64,000 nucleotides of DNA from Mobiluncus sp034180645 (GCF_034180645.1 NZ_JAXFNY010000009.1:4187-68186), one strand, 5' to 3'. Shown: positions 1 through 9,000, counted from the first letter of the stretch. The notes: a model not told the origin generated them from the letters alone. Translations and numbers: made by a program.

Positions 1-1
1 G

Positions 2-439
2 CTGACCATGGTGTTCTTTTCCATTTTTGCCCCGCGTTTTCGGGCGATACCAGTTTTTTCGGGGTCTCTGATTTTCGGTTTCCTGGGGGGCATGATGAGC
101 GCCCTGGTGGCCCAGTCCGGGCCGGTCATGGCGGCTTACTCGCAAACTACCCGATGGTCTCAGCGTGAGTTTGCGGCCACTTTGCAGCCACTGTTCCTGT
201 GTTTCAACATTATTGTGGTGACCAGCAAAGTCTGGTTTGGCGGGCAAAGAGCCGTGCTCACTTCCCTACCTGCCCCCACGATTGCCGCTATCTTGGTGGC
301 TATCCTGGTCGGCACCGTCATTTCGCGATTGCTTAAGAAGTATGTCAAGCCTCAGTGGGCCCGCAACCTGGCGTTGGCCCTGGCCACCTTCGGGGCTTTG
401 CGGGTCATTATCAGCGTGTTCTTTCCCGGCCTGCCCTAA
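2..439 (+). CDS. TSUP/TauE-SafE family membrane transporter, C-terminal part (5' end outside window)
   Basis: The reading frame is open from the window edge, so only the last ~145 residues are visible. It has several hydrophobic segments. A Gly-rich helix near the middle of the visible part (GFLGGMMSALVAQSGPVMAAY) resembles the repeated core helix of TSUP (sulfite exporter TauE/SafE-like) permeases, and the protein ends after a short hydrophobic helix (VFFPGLP). TSUP proteins move small organic or sulfur anions across the cytoplasmic membrane, but the substrate cannot be told from sequence. The next gene on the same strand starts 116 bp downstream with its own ribosome binding site, so an operon is not implied. 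The family call is moderately secure; the true start is unseen. Confidence 0.6.
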   Translation: MTMVFFSIFAPRFRAIPVFSGSLIFGFLGGMMSALVAQSGPVMAAYSQTTRWSQREFAATLQPLFLCFNIIVVTSKVWFGGQRAVLTSLPAPTIAAILVAILVGTVISRLLKKYVKPQWARNLALALATFGALRVIISVFFPGLP

Positions 440-555
440 AGTTCCCAAGACCGGTGTGGTCTCGTTTTCGGTTCTGCGGGTGCTCTACACTGTAGGTACG
501 GCATCGTTCCCCACGGCAGCCTGACAATCTATCCGCCTACCGCAAAGGAGTTCTG

Positions 556-1155
556 GTGAGTTTATCTGAAAAAGAAAAAATGCTGAACCAGATGCTCTAT
601 AACGCAGACCGAGACCCCACTCTTTGCAGCGAAAGGGACCACGCCAAAGACTTGTGCCTTGAATACAATCAAATCCGGCCTTCCGACCACGCCGCTCAGT
701 ACCGCCTAATGCGGGAACTCTTGGGCAAAACCGGGCAAAATTTCACCATAACCGCCCCGTTTTGGTGTGACTACGGCTACAACATCGAAATCGGGGAAAT
801 CTTTTACGCCAACCACAACACGGTGATGCTGGATTGCGCCCGGATTACCTTCGGCGACAATGTGTTCATTGCTCCGAACTGCGGGTTTCACACGGCGGGT
901 CACCCGATTGACTTTGAGCGGCGTAACCAAGGTTTGGAGTACGGCCACAGCATTACCGTGGGCGACAACGTGTGGATTGGCGCCGCTGCGCAGGTCCTGC
1001 CGGGGGTGAGCATCGGCAGCAACGTGGTCATCGGTTCGGGCAGTATCGTCGTCAAAGATATCCCCGACGACTGCGTGGCCATCGGCAACCCCTGCCGGGT
1101 ATTGCGTGAAATCACCGAGGCCGACAAACTGACTTCTTGGAATCGCTTTGAATAA
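556..1155 (+). CDS. Sugar O-acetyltransferase, Maa/LacA family
   Basis: This 199-aa protein has the layout of maltose/galactoside O-acetyltransferases. An N-terminal helical cap (SEKEKMLNQMLYNADRDP) is followed by a left-handed beta-helix of hexapeptide repeats: YNIEIGEIFYANHNTVMLD, ITVGDNVWIGAAAQVLPGV and IGSNVVIGSGSIVVKDIP. Catalytic His is probably in FHTAGHP near residue 115, as in LacA. These enzymes transfer acetyl from acetyl-CoA to the 6-OH of sugars in the cytoplasm. The length is normal for the family. A GTG start is chosen because AAAGGAG lies 6-12 nt upstream. It is a single gene with tRNA-Arg downstream, and the sugar specificity is unknown. Confidence 0.88.
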   Translation: MSLSEKEKMLNQMLYNADRDPTLCSERDHAKDLCLEYNQIRPSDHAAQYRLMRELLGKTGQNFTITAPFWCDYGYNIEIGEIFYANHNTVMLDCARITFGDNVFIAPNCGFHTAGHPIDFERRNQGLEYGHSITVGDNVWIGAAAQVLPGVSIGSNVVIGSGSIVVKDIPDDCVAIGNPCRVLREITEADKLTSWNRFE

Positions 1156-1236
1156 AGCCAGATTTCTCTTGATTTTTTGCCTGGAGAACGCCGATTTGGG
1201 GAATCGTGCAGGTTAGGGCTAGACTTAATGACCTCA

Positions 1237-1309
1237 GCGCTCGTAGCTCAATGGATAGAGCATCTGACTACGGATCAGAAGGTTGGGGGTTCGAGTCCCT
1301 TCGGGCGCG
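1237..1309 (+). tRNA. tRNA-Arg (anticodon ACG)
   Basis: A full cloverleaf can be drawn. The acceptor stem GCGCTCG pairs with CGGGCGC at 1302-1308 (one G-T pair), followed by discriminator G. The D arm is TAGCTCAATGGATAGAGCA, the anticodon loop holds ACG between CTGAC and ATCAG, and the T arm is GGGGGTTCGAGTCCCTT. CCA is not encoded. A hairpin follows directly at 1313. Confidence 0.95.
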
Positions 1310-1312
1310 CTG

Positions 1313-1349
1313 TTCCCCGGAATCCGCTGCAATCCAGCGGACCGGGGAA
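1313..1349 (+). terminator. Strong hairpin downstream of tRNA-Arg
   Basis: TTCCCCGG then TCCGCTG pair with CAGCGGA then CCGGGGAA around a five-base loop: 15 base pairs interrupted only by an AA bulge. It begins 4 nt after the tRNA. The T run after it is weak, so it may act as a processing or partially Rho-independent terminator. Confidence 0.6.
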
Positions 1350-1386
1350 AACTCATTTAACACCCACAATTTGTTCCGCAAGCCTC

Positions 1387-1419
1387 GGGCTGGCTGGCCG
1401 GGCTGGTACCAGCCAGCCC
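1387..1419 (+). promoter_or_regulatory. 11-bp hairpin in the metN leader
   Basis: GGGCTGGCTGG (1387-1397) pairs perfectly with CCAGCCAGCCC (1409-1419) around an 11-nt loop, about 50 nt before the metN start. I see no recognisable SAM or T-box core, so this is only a stable leader structure that could affect metNI expression. Confidence 0.4.
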
Positions 1420-1471
1420 AAGACGGACGCTATTGCGGGGATTACAACAAAATCCGGTAAGGTTTAAGGCG

Positions 1472-2521
1472 ATGAAAACAAGCGAGCCGATGATTACCCT
1501 GAGCGGGGTTAGCAAAATCTATCATGTGAAGTCCGCGGCGGGCGGAACCGTGCATGCCTTGGACAACATTGACCTGACGATTGCCAAAGGTTCGATTCAC
1601 GGTATCGTGGGACAATCCGGGGCTGGTAAATCCACCTTAATTCGTTGCTTGACGGCGTTAGAAAAACCCACCACCGGCTCCATCACCCTTGACGGTCAAG
1701 AAATGACCACCTTGAATGAGACAGAACTGCGCCAGGCGCGACGCAAAATCGGGATGGTGTTCCAGGCCGCGAACCTGCTGGATTCCCGCACCGCGGCCGG
1801 TAACGTTGCCTATCCCCTCTATCTGGCTGGCGTACCGCACGGCAACCGCAAGGAAAAAGTCATGGAGTTGCTGCGGCTGGTAGGTTTACAGGATCGTGCC
1901 TCGTCCTATCCGTCGCAGCTTTCCGGAGGTCAGAAGCAGCGGGTTGGCATTGCTCGGGGTCTGGCCACCAGTCCTCAGGTCCTGTTGTGTGATGAACCGA
2001 CTTCGGCGCTGGATCAGGAAACCACCAGTCAGGTCCTGCACCTGATTCGTGACCTTTCGGAAAGTTTGGGGGTCACCGTGGTGATTATTACGCACGAGAT
2101 GGCGGTGGTACGTGAAATTTGTGATTCCGTCACCCTGCTGGAACACGGCAAGATTATCCAAACCGGCACGGTTGAGGACATATTAACCGAGCCAGAAAGC
2201 CGTTTAGCGCTTGACCTGGTTCCCCGTCCACAAGTGAAGAGCAAGCCGGTGCTAAACGGCAAACCGGCCGCGCTGGTAGACATTGCTTTCAACTCGAATC
2301 CGGGCAAGCCTACCGGTTCTGCCGTGATGTCAATGGTTGCCGCCGCGGGGGCGGATATTGCTGCCGGAACATTTGAGACTGTAGGAAACACCCAGGTCGG
2401 ACGGCTCGCTTTGGCAGTTTCGGCTGAAAACATGAACGGTCTGATTGCGGCGATGCGCTCCAAAGGTGTGTATGCAACCGTCAGACCTCTGGAGGCTTTG
2501 AACTTGGAGGTGGAAAACTAA
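1472..2521 (+). CDS. metN: Methionine ABC transporter ATP-binding protein MetN
   Basis: ATPase of the D/L-methionine importer. It shows Walker A GQSGAGKST, the ABC signature LSGGQKQR, Walker B LLCDEPTSAL and the switch histidine in VIITHEM. The last ~90 residues form the NIL regulatory domain (VDIAFNSNPGKPTGSAVMSMVAAAGADI...), which binds methionine for feedback inhibition in MetN. I prefer ATG 1472 over 1433 because the family starts near MITLSGVSKIYHV and TAAGG lies ~10 nt upstream. At 349 aa the length is normal. metI follows after one base. The substrate-binding lipoprotein MetQ is not adjacent, which is unusual for this operon. Confidence in the methionine family is high and in exact substrate range moderate. 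Confidence 0.92.
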   Translation: MKTSEPMITLSGVSKIYHVKSAAGGTVHALDNIDLTIAKGSIHGIVGQSGAGKSTLIRCLTALEKPTTGSITLDGQEMTTLNETELRQARRKIGMVFQAANLLDSRTAAGNVAYPLYLAGVPHGNRKEKVMELLRLVGLQDRASSYPSQLSGGQKQRVGIARGLATSPQVLLCDEPTSALDQETTSQVLHLIRDLSESLGVTVVIITHEMAVVREICDSVTLLEHGKIIQTGTVEDILTEPESRLALDLVPRPQVKSKPVLNGKPAALVDIAFNSNPGKPTGSAVMSMVAAAGADIAAGTFETVGNTQVGRLALAVSAENMNGLIAAMRSKGVYATVRPLEALNLEVEN

Positions 2522-2522
2522 A

Positions 2523-3296
2523 ATGCTGGAACTCCTGCCCACCCTGCTGTCACAAAACGCAGATTTAGTAAATCAGGTGAACTCTATTGCTACATCAGTG
2601 CAATCCATTCTGCCCGCTGGACCTGGCGATCCGACTTGGTTTGACAACCCCGCCATCACGCGAGAGATGCTTCCTGCCACCCTGGAGACCTTAGCGATGA
2701 CAGCCGTCTCGACTCTGTTTACAGTACTGTTTGGTCTACCGGTGGGGTTGTTTCTGGTTTCCACGGCGAAAACTGGCTTGACTCCCAACGCGGCGGTGAA
2801 CAAGGTTTTGGGATTTATTGTGAACTTGGGGCGTTCTCTGCCGTTCCTGATTTTGGCAGTATTTATCCTCCCGTTCACGCGCCTGGTCGTGGGGACCACC
2901 ATTGGCTGGCAACCGGCCTGCGTCCCGCTGATAGTTGGGGCCACGCCATTCTTTGCTCGTCTGGTCGAATCCAACATTATGGGTGTGGATTCCGGCAAGA
3001 TTGAGGCGGCGCAAATGATGGGTGCCAGTCGCAGCCAAATCATGTGGGGCGTGCAAGTCCGCGAGGCGCTTCCTGCCCTGATTCAATCCACGACTGTGCT
3101 GGTCATCACCATCATTGGCTATTCCGCGATTACCGGGGCTTTTGGCGGGGGCGGCTTAGGTTCTTTGGCCATTAACTACGGCTACTCTCGCTACCAAGCT
3201 GATACCCTGCTGGTTTCGCTAATTGTTATTGGCATCATCGTCATTGTCTTGCAGGCCATCGGGGACTTCTTTACCCGGGTTGCGGATCACCGCTAA
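2523..3296 (+). CDS. metI: Methionine ABC transporter permease MetI
   Basis: A 257-aa permease with about five or six membrane segments and the inner-membrane EAA coupling motif (IEAAQMMGASRSQIMWGVQVREALP, centred near residue 165) that docks on MetN. The C-terminal half (GYSAITGAFGGGGLGSLAINYGYSRY) is typical of MetI. An N-terminal extension of ~35 residues precedes the usual MLPATLETLAMT start region. The gene starts one base after metN, so both are almost certainly co-translated. No metQ follows: the next gene is an FHA protein with its own strong ribosome binding site 100 bp away. Confidence 0.9.
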   Translation: MLELLPTLLSQNADLVNQVNSIATSVQSILPAGPGDPTWFDNPAITREMLPATLETLAMTAVSTLFTVLFGLPVGLFLVSTAKTGLTPNAAVNKVLGFIVNLGRSLPFLILAVFILPFTRLVVGTTIGWQPACVPLIVGATPFFARLVESNIMGVDSGKIEAAQMMGASRSQIMWGVQVREALPALIQSTTVLVITIIGYSAITGAFGGGGLGSLAINYGYSRYQADTLLVSLIVIGIIVIVLQAIGDFFTRVADHR

Positions 3297-3395
3297 AACC
3301 CCTGGTCCCATAGTTCAATAACGAATTACACGAGTTATGCCGTTAGAATTGCCCCAGACTGTCTCAACTGTTGGCGATTCTCGGAAGGAGGGGTT

Positions 3396-4244
3396 TTGGA
3401 GTTCTTTGACCGCATGAAATCCAAGGTGTATCGTTCCGGTCCTGACAAGCCTATAGATGTGACTCAAGCAATCCGCCAAGCCATGGATCGGGGCGCCACT
3501 CCGATGTCTCGTGAACGCACCGTGGCACCCAATCATTTTGAGATTTCCATTTCTCCTGAAACTGATGCTGCATTCGAACAGTGGGGTAAAGAAGCCTTGC
3601 TGCAAGAGTTCGTGCGTGACGCCAACGCCTACGCTACCGAGCAAAATTATTCTTTGACCGGTTCGGTTTACGTCGAGTTTACCCCGCTCAATCCCGAACA
3701 GCGCCGCCTGGAAGTTAAGGCTCGTTCCGTTTCTGGGGCTCGTCCGGTATCCGGGAGTGAACCCGGTATCCCAGCCGAGCCCGTGCTATCGCCCTCCCAA
3801 CCAAAACCACACCCGGCGCCTGCACAGACTCCCGCTAGTGAGAATCTGGAATGGAAACCTGTGGAATCCGCGGCTCCGGACGTCCCAGCTAACTCCGGCG
3901 GCACAACTAACCCGCAGGAATCCGAACTATTAGCAAAGCATGAACAAAAACCTCTGTTGGAAGTGGTCGGGGGACAGACTTACCTGCTGGTGGGAGAGCG
4001 TACCGTGGTGGGACGGGGACGCAACGTGGACATCGCTTTGAGCGATTCCGGAGTGTCCCATCAGCATTTTGAAATTGTCCAGGTCGGCACCAACTACGTG
4101 CTGCGCGATTTAGGTTCTACGAACGGAACTTTTGTAGAGGGAAACCGCGTCAACGAAGCTACTCTCTTAGATCGCAACGTGGTGACGGCAGGCCGTATCA
4201 AGATGATTTTCTGGCGTCAAGCCGCTCCACCCCAAGAATCGTGA
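3396..4244 (+). CDS. fhaA: FhaA-like protein: DUF3662 plus FHA domain
   Basis: 282 aa with the two-domain structure of actinobacterial FhaA. Residues 1-110 (MEFFDRMKSKVYRSG..., VAPNHFEISISPETD...) match the DUF3662 domain. A Pro/Ser-rich linker (~110-185) leads to a C-terminal FHA domain with VVGRGRNVDIALSDSGVSHQHFEI and LRDLGSTNGTFVEG, the phosphothreonine-binding loops. FhaA binds phosphorylated partners in cell-wall synthesis control. The start is TTG at 3396, supported by GGAAGGAGG just upstream and by the conserved MEFFDRMKS beginning. It is first in a tight operon with a second FHA gene, PP2C phosphatase, RodA, PbpA and two kinases. Confidence 0.93.
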   Translation: MEFFDRMKSKVYRSGPDKPIDVTQAIRQAMDRGATPMSRERTVAPNHFEISISPETDAAFEQWGKEALLQEFVRDANAYATEQNYSLTGSVYVEFTPLNPEQRRLEVKARSVSGARPVSGSEPGIPAEPVLSPSQPKPHPAPAQTPASENLEWKPVESAAPDVPANSGGTTNPQESELLAKHEQKPLLEVVGGQTYLLVGERTVVGRGRNVDIALSDSGVSHQHFEIVQVGTNYVLRDLGSTNGTFVEGNRVNEATLLDRNVVTAGRIKMIFWRQAAPPQES

Positions 4245-4260
4245 GGCGAGGGGCGAACTG

Positions 4261-4725
4261 TTGAACGAACTGAGTTTTTCCTTACTGCGCCTGGGATACC
4301 TGGTGTTGCTGTGGCTCCTGGTGGGAGGGTCCATCCTGGTTTTGAGCCGCGACATCTACGGTACGGTTGTCACCCGGCGCGACCAAGCTAAATCTGTGAG
4401 ACCTGCCAAAGGCCGTAAACAGAGGAAACGTGACGCTGCGGTGTCCACGCTTTTGGTTACCGAGGGGCCTTTGACGGGGTCTTCTCTGCAGCTCACCGAT
4501 AGGCCGGTCATAGTGGGCCGCGCTCCGACCTCAACTTTGGTGCTGGATGATGACTACGCTTCGGCTCAACACGCCCGGATTTTTCCGCGAGACGGCCAGT
4601 GGTTCGTGGAGGATTTGGGTTCAACGAACGGGACTGTTGTGGGAGGAGTCCGGATTACTTCTCCGACTCCGCTCAGCGCACACACCCCGGTTCGCTTCGG
4701 ACAAACCATAGTGGAGCTGCGCTGA
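4261..4725 (+). CDS. fhaB: FhaB-like FHA domain protein with N-terminal membrane anchor
   Basis: 154 aa. A hydrophobic helix at residues ~5-27 (LSFSLLRLGYLVLLWLLVGGSILVL) is followed by a basic stretch and one FHA domain (VIVGRAPTSTLVLDDDYASAQHARIF, WFVEDLGSTNGTVVGG). FHA domains bind phosphothreonine, and FhaB/FipA in actinobacteria recruits substrates of the PknA/PknB kinases to the membrane. The start is TTG at 4261, 17 nt after fhaA, with GAGG upstream. Its TGA stop shares a base with the ATG of the phosphatase gene. Length and order are normal for the conserved block. Confidence 0.9.
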   Translation: MNELSFSLLRLGYLVLLWLLVGGSILVLSRDIYGTVVTRRDQAKSVRPAKGRKQRKRDAAVSTLLVTEGPLTGSSLQLTDRPVIVGRAPTSTLVLDDDYASAQHARIFPRDGQWFVEDLGSTNGTVVGGVRITSPTPLSAHTPVRFGQTIVELR

Positions 4726-6047
4726 TGTCTATCCAACTGCGTTATGCGGCTCGTTCTCACGTCGGCTTGGTTCGTAAAAACAACCAGGATTCCGGCTATG
4801 CCGGGCCGCATCTGTTGGTGCTGGCTGATGGAATGGGCGGTCCCGCCGGGGGCGACATTGCTTCCTCGGTGGCGGTGGCGCATTTGGCGCCGCTGGACGC
4901 AGATTCCCACGCTGCTGACGACTTGTTGAACTTGCTGCGTGACGCCATTGGGGAGGCCCACCGAGATTTGGTGGAACTGTCGGGCAGTCACGAGGAGTTG
5001 CAGGGCCTGGGTACCACTTGTGTGGCGATTTTACGTTCAGGGAACAAGATGGCGATGGTTCACGTGGGTGACTCACGAGCCTACCTGTTGCGGGACGGTG
5101 AGTTGACCCAGGTGACGAAAGATCATTCTTTTGTGCAGTACCTGGTGGAATCTGGGGAGTTGACCCCGGAGGAGGCGGCGCACCACCCGAAACGTTCCGT
5201 GTTGCTGCGGGTGTTGGGGGATTCCGAAGGGGATGTAACTTTGGACGAGTCCGTGCGTGCGGCTGTGGTGGGGGATCGCTGGTTGTTGTGTTCGGATGGG
5301 TTGAGCGGAGTGGTTTCCGCTGAGACTATCGCCACCGTTCTGGCCGAGGGCGAGACGCCGGAAAGCTGCTGTGAAGAATTGGTCGGTTTAGCGCTGAAGA
5401 GCGGTGCCCCTGACAACGTGACCTGCGTGATTGCTGACGTGGTGGCTTCCGATGAGGAACTGACCGCTACCGCTCCCCAGATTGTGGGAGCCGCTTCAAT
5501 TCGGCCCGCTGGAGCCAGTATCAGCGAAGCGACTCCCGCTGAGAAAGCCGCAATGCTGCGCCGCGGGAAGCCTTTGGAGCAGGACGAATTTGCCATGCGC
5601 ACCCCGAAAGATCCCCGCAAGTTGTCTCGGCGGGGTTGGTTCATCGGCATCTTTTTGACGCTGCTGGTTCTGGCGGCCTTGGGTCTCGGAGCGTGGTTTT
5701 CCTATGGCTGGACCCAAAAGCAATACTTCTTGGGCGTGAATCAGGGCGAAGTGACCCTGTTTAGGGGGATTGATCAGTCCATTGGCTCGTGGGATTTGTA
5801 TCACCCTGTCGAAGGTATGGGGGTGCGCAATTCCGATTTGGCGCCCGTCATCCAGCAGCGCCTGGAAAAGAGCATTTCCCTGCGTAATCGTGAGGAAGCC
5901 CAGGAGTTGATTGCATCGTGGCGGGACACCGGAATGGTTAAGGAAGCGAACAAGCCCGCACCATCCCTTGTGACCCCGAGCCCAACCACACCTGAGACAA
6001 CTGCGTCAACCGAAGAATCCTCAAATACTGCGGGAGGTAACCAGTAA
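4725..6047 (+). CDS. pstP: PP2C-type Ser/Thr protein phosphatase PstP
   Basis: 440 aa. The cytoplasmic PP2C domain (1-~235) carries the metal-binding motifs VGLVRKNNQDSG, LADGMGG, HVGDSRAYLLRDG, LLCSDGLSG and DNVTCVIADV. A membrane helix (GWFIGIFLTLLVLAALGLGAWFSYGW) lies near residue 310 and a short extracellular domain with a Thr/Ser/Pro-rich tail follows. It removes phosphate from PknA/PknB and their substrates. An upstream extension of the frame to 4599 is possible, but ATG 4725 is preferred: it overlaps the fhaB stop (TGATG) and MSIQLRYAARSHVG is the expected family start. The stop overlaps the rodA start. Confidence 0.95.
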   Translation: MSIQLRYAARSHVGLVRKNNQDSGYAGPHLLVLADGMGGPAGGDIASSVAVAHLAPLDADSHAADDLLNLLRDAIGEAHRDLVELSGSHEELQGLGTTCVAILRSGNKMAMVHVGDSRAYLLRDGELTQVTKDHSFVQYLVESGELTPEEAAHHPKRSVLLRVLGDSEGDVTLDESVRAAVVGDRWLLCSDGLSGVVSAETIATVLAEGETPESCCEELVGLALKSGAPDNVTCVIADVVASDEELTATAPQIVGAASIRPAGASISEATPAEKAAMLRRGKPLEQDEFAMRTPKDPRKLSRRGWFIGIFLTLLVLAALGLGAWFSYGWTQKQYFLGVNQGEVTLFRGIDQSIGSWDLYHPVEGMGVRNSDLAPVIQQRLEKSISLRNREEAQELIASWRDTGMVKEANKPAPSLVTPSPTTPETTASTEESSNTAGGNQ

Positions 6048-7543
6048 TGGCTACCATCGTGCAGTATCCTGCCAGATCTGGGCGTCGCTCCGAACTGTTC
6101 TTGCTCATTCTGGCAATCTTGGTCGGGGTCGGAGCCTACCTTTCCATCATGGTTTCCCACCCGGAGGCTCCCCAGGTTTGGTACTGGTATTGCGCCGCGA
6201 TCGCCGTGGGGGGAATCGCGCTACACGTGGCGATGCGGTTTTTGGCTCCCTATGCCGATCCGGTCATTATGCCGGTGGCTTTGGCGTTAAACGGGATTGG
6301 TTTGGCGATGATTTCCCGCCTGGACCTGTACTATCAGCAACGCGCCGATACCACCGGTTCCACTGCGGTGCGTAACGCTATGTTGACCCAGGTCAACAAC
6401 GAACGCCAAGTCATTTTCATGGTCGGTTCTATCGCGGTGGTAATCCTGACCCTACTGGTGTTTCGGGATCATCGCAGCCTGCGAAAGTTTGCCTGGCCCT
6501 CCCTGGTCGTGGCCATTTTACTGATGCTTTCCACCAAGATTCCAGGACTGGGACAAACCGTCAACGGTGCCGATATTTCCTTGCGGATTTTGGGATTCAC
6601 GATTCAACCCAATGAATTTGCCAAGATTTTGCTGGCGATTTTCTTTGCCGGCTATCTGGAATACCGCCGGGATTCCTTGGCTATTGCCGGGAAAAAGCTC
6701 GGTTTCATTCAACTGCCCCGATGGCGCGACCTGTTGCCGATTCTGGTCGTGTGGGCAGCGGTGATGGGTCTGTTGGTACTGCAAAAGGACCTGGGGGTGG
6801 CGCTACTGCTGTTCGCTATCTTTGTCGCCGTACTCTATGTCGCTACCGACCGCCCCTCCTGGATTTTTTTCGGCGGAGTGCTGATGATACCGATGGCTGT
6901 CGTGGCCTATCTGTCCTTTTCCCATGTGCAAGACCGGGTGACGAACTGGCTGCACGCTTTGGATCTGGAGGTCGCGAACCCGGACCGGGTCGGCGGTTCT
7001 TGGCAACTGGTCAATGCCCTGTTCGGGATGGCCTACGGCGGTTTGACCGGAACCGGATGGGGGTTAGGCAGGCCGGGTCAAACCCCTCTGGCAAACTCGG
7101 ATTTCATTGTGTCCTCCGTCGCTGAGGAAATCGGTTTGACCGGCATGTTGGCCGTGATGCTGCTGTACTTGATCCTGGTACTGCGCGGATTGCGAGCAGC
7201 GATGGGGGTGCGTGACGGTTTCGGGAAACTGCTGGCCACCGCTTTGGCCTTCGGCATCGGGGCGCAGCTGTTTATCGTGGCGGGAGGCGTGACCCGCCTA
7301 ATTCCCTCCACCGGTTTGACCGCCCCGTTCCTGGCCGCAGGAGGTGTTTCTTCTGTCGCCAACTGGTTAGCGGTAGCGATTCTGCTGCGGATTTCCGATT
7401 CGGCCCGTCGACCAGTGCCTTCCAATGGAACCAGTGGTTTTAGGTTGACGTCCGGCGGTTCCGGCGACTCGGGAGATTCTGCGGGGGCAGCCGGAGGAGC
7501 TCTCGATTACGCCGCCACCGAAAGAGTGGTGATGCCTCAATGA
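6047..7543 (+). CDS. rodA: SEDS peptidoglycan glycosyltransferase RodA/FtsW family
   Basis: A 498-aa polytopic membrane protein of the SEDS family, with LQKDLGVALLLFAIF, the large loop around WLHALDLEVANPDRVGGSWQLVNALFGMAYGG and SDFIVSSVAEEIGLTGML, which includes the conserved Glu and Gly residues. RodA polymerises lipid II into glycan strands during elongation, paired with the class B PBP encoded next. Downstream genes overlap by 4 nt (ATGA at 7540). A Gly/Ser-rich cytoplasmic tail of ~50 residues closes the protein. Its place beside pbpA and the kinases argues for RodA rather than FtsW, which is usually in the dcw cluster. Confidence 0.93.
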   Translation: MATIVQYPARSGRRSELFLLILAILVGVGAYLSIMVSHPEAPQVWYWYCAAIAVGGIALHVAMRFLAPYADPVIMPVALALNGIGLAMISRLDLYYQQRADTTGSTAVRNAMLTQVNNERQVIFMVGSIAVVILTLLVFRDHRSLRKFAWPSLVVAILLMLSTKIPGLGQTVNGADISLRILGFTIQPNEFAKILLAIFFAGYLEYRRDSLAIAGKKLGFIQLPRWRDLLPILVVWAAVMGLLVLQKDLGVALLLFAIFVAVLYVATDRPSWIFFGGVLMIPMAVVAYLSFSHVQDRVTNWLHALDLEVANPDRVGGSWQLVNALFGMAYGGLTGTGWGLGRPGQTPLANSDFIVSSVAEEIGLTGMLAVMLLYLILVLRGLRAAMGVRDGFGKLLATALAFGIGAQLFIVAGGVTRLIPSTGLTAPFLAAGGVSSVANWLAVAILLRISDSARRPVPSNGTSGFRLTSGGSGDSGDSAGAAGGALDYAATERVVMPQ

Positions 7544-9000
7544 ACGCTCAAATTCGCCGTTTAGCGGTTGCCCTGATTGTCATGATTGTGGCATTAATGG
7601 GGGCGTTAACGTATCAGCAGTTCTTTTTCGCCCCGACACTGAACGCACACCCCCTGAACCGTCGCGTCACCGATGCCTACTGGAACCAAGAGCGTGGCAA
7701 AATCGTGACCGGGGACGGTGCCCTGGTACTGGCTCAGTCGCTGCCCGTGGGAAACGGGCCGGAAGTCACCTACGCCCGGAATTATCCCCAGGGTGCGAAA
7801 TACGCCCATATTACGGGATACTTCCCGGCAGCGATTCGCGGCCAGATGACAGATTTGGAAAAGGCCGCTGAACCGATTTTGTCTGGCAAGGCGGATTCCC
7901 AATGGATGCAGCGCCTCCAAGACCTGTTTACCGGCGCCCAGCCGCAGGCTGGAAACGTGTCACTAACTATCAACCCGGCAGTCCAGGATGCGATGACCGC
8001 GGCGTTGTCAGGGAAAACCGGCGCCGCTGTGGCGCTGAACCCGAAAACGGGAGAAATCCTGGGAATGGCTTCCTCTCCCGCTTTTGACCCCAACGCCTTG
8101 AGCGGCCCGGACGGCAACGCCCTGCAAAATACCTACAACGCTTTGGTCGCCGACCCGCAAAAACCCCTTCTGAACAGGGCAATCAGTGAACTATATCCCC
8201 CCGGTTCGACGTTTAAGATTGTGACCACCGCGGCTCTGCTGTCTCACGGGACAGTTGCCGCGGATACGATTGTGGATGCGCCCGATACGCTGGATTTGCC
8301 GGGCACCGATGTGAAACTCAGCAACTTTGCCGGGGAATCTTGCGGAAACGGCCAGGTGCCGTTGCATCAAGCCTTCGCCCTGTCCTGTAACACCCCGTTT
8401 GCGGCATTGGGAATGCAGTTGGGCGGCGAGCCTTTACAGGCCCAGGCCAAAGCCTTTGGTTTCGGCACCGTCCCGAACGTGCCGCTGACCGGGGTGGCTT
8501 CCGAATTCCCTCCCCCGGAAGCGCCGTCTTTCCTGGCGAACGCCGCGATTGGGCAGCAGTCCGTGCGGGTGACGCCCCTGCAGATGGCGATGGTGGCCGG
8601 CGCTATCGCTAATGACGGAAAAACCATGACTCCCTACCTGATTAATCAGGAACTGTCCTCCGATTTTGAGGTCCTCAAACAGTATGCTCCCCAGGTTTTG
8701 AGCCAGGCAGTGTCGCCGGAAATTGCCGCCAGTATCCGCCAGATGATGGTGGAAGTTGTCCAGTCCGGAACCGGCAAGGCTGCCGGCATTCCCGGCCTGA
8801 ACGTGGCAGGTAAAACCGGAACTGCCGAAACAGGGGTGGGGCACGGCCTTGACCATTGGTTTGTAGGGTTTGCCCCAGCGGAAAACCCACGTATTGCCGT
8901 AGCAATTGTGGTGGAGGATCCGCAGGGTATACGCGGCACCGGCGGAACCGTGGCTGCCCCATTGGCACGCAGCATTTTGCAGGCAGGAGTGAGCCAATGA
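7540..9000 (+). CDS. pbpA: Class B penicillin-binding protein PbpA (transpeptidase)
   Basis: 486 aa. An N-terminal membrane helix (LAVALIVMIVALMGALTYQQFFF) precedes a short pedestal and a transpeptidase domain with the three catalytic motifs: SxxK in PPGSTFKIVTT (~residue 222), SxN in LSCNTPFAAL (~285) and KTG in GKTGTAETG (~425). It cross-links peptidoglycan stems outside the membrane and is expected to work with the adjacent RodA. The ATG overlaps the rodA stop by 4 nt, and the stop TGA overlaps the pknA start. The length fits the actinobacterial PbpA group, which is shorter than PBP2/FtsI with full pedestals. Confidence 0.95.
   Translation: MNAQIRRLAVALIVMIVALMGALTYQQFFFAPTLNAHPLNRRVTDAYWNQERGKIVTGDGALVLAQSLPVGNGPEVTYARNYPQGAKYAHITGYFPAAIRGQMTDLEKAAEPILSGKADSQWMQRLQDLFTGAQPQAGNVSLTINPAVQDAMTAALSGKTGAAVALNPKTGEILGMASSPAFDPNALSGPDGNALQNTYNALVADPQKPLLNRAISELYPPGSTFKIVTTAALLSHGTVAADTIVDAPDTLDLPGTDVKLSNFAGESCGNGQVPLHQAFALSCNTPFAALGMQLGGEPLQAQAKAFGFGTVPNVPLTGVASEFPPPEAPSFLANAAIGQQSVRVTPLQMAMVAGAIANDGKTMTPYLINQELSSDFEVLKQYAPQVLSQAVSPEIAASIRQMMVEVVQSGTGKAAGIPGLNVAGKTGTAETGVGHGLDHWFVGFAPAENPRIAVAIVVEDPQGIRGTGGTVAAPLARSILQAGVSQ

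Noticed and set aside
1350..1471. SAM riboswitch before metN
   Set aside because: A hairpin is present, but none of the conserved SAM-I or SAM-IV core sequences could be found by eye.
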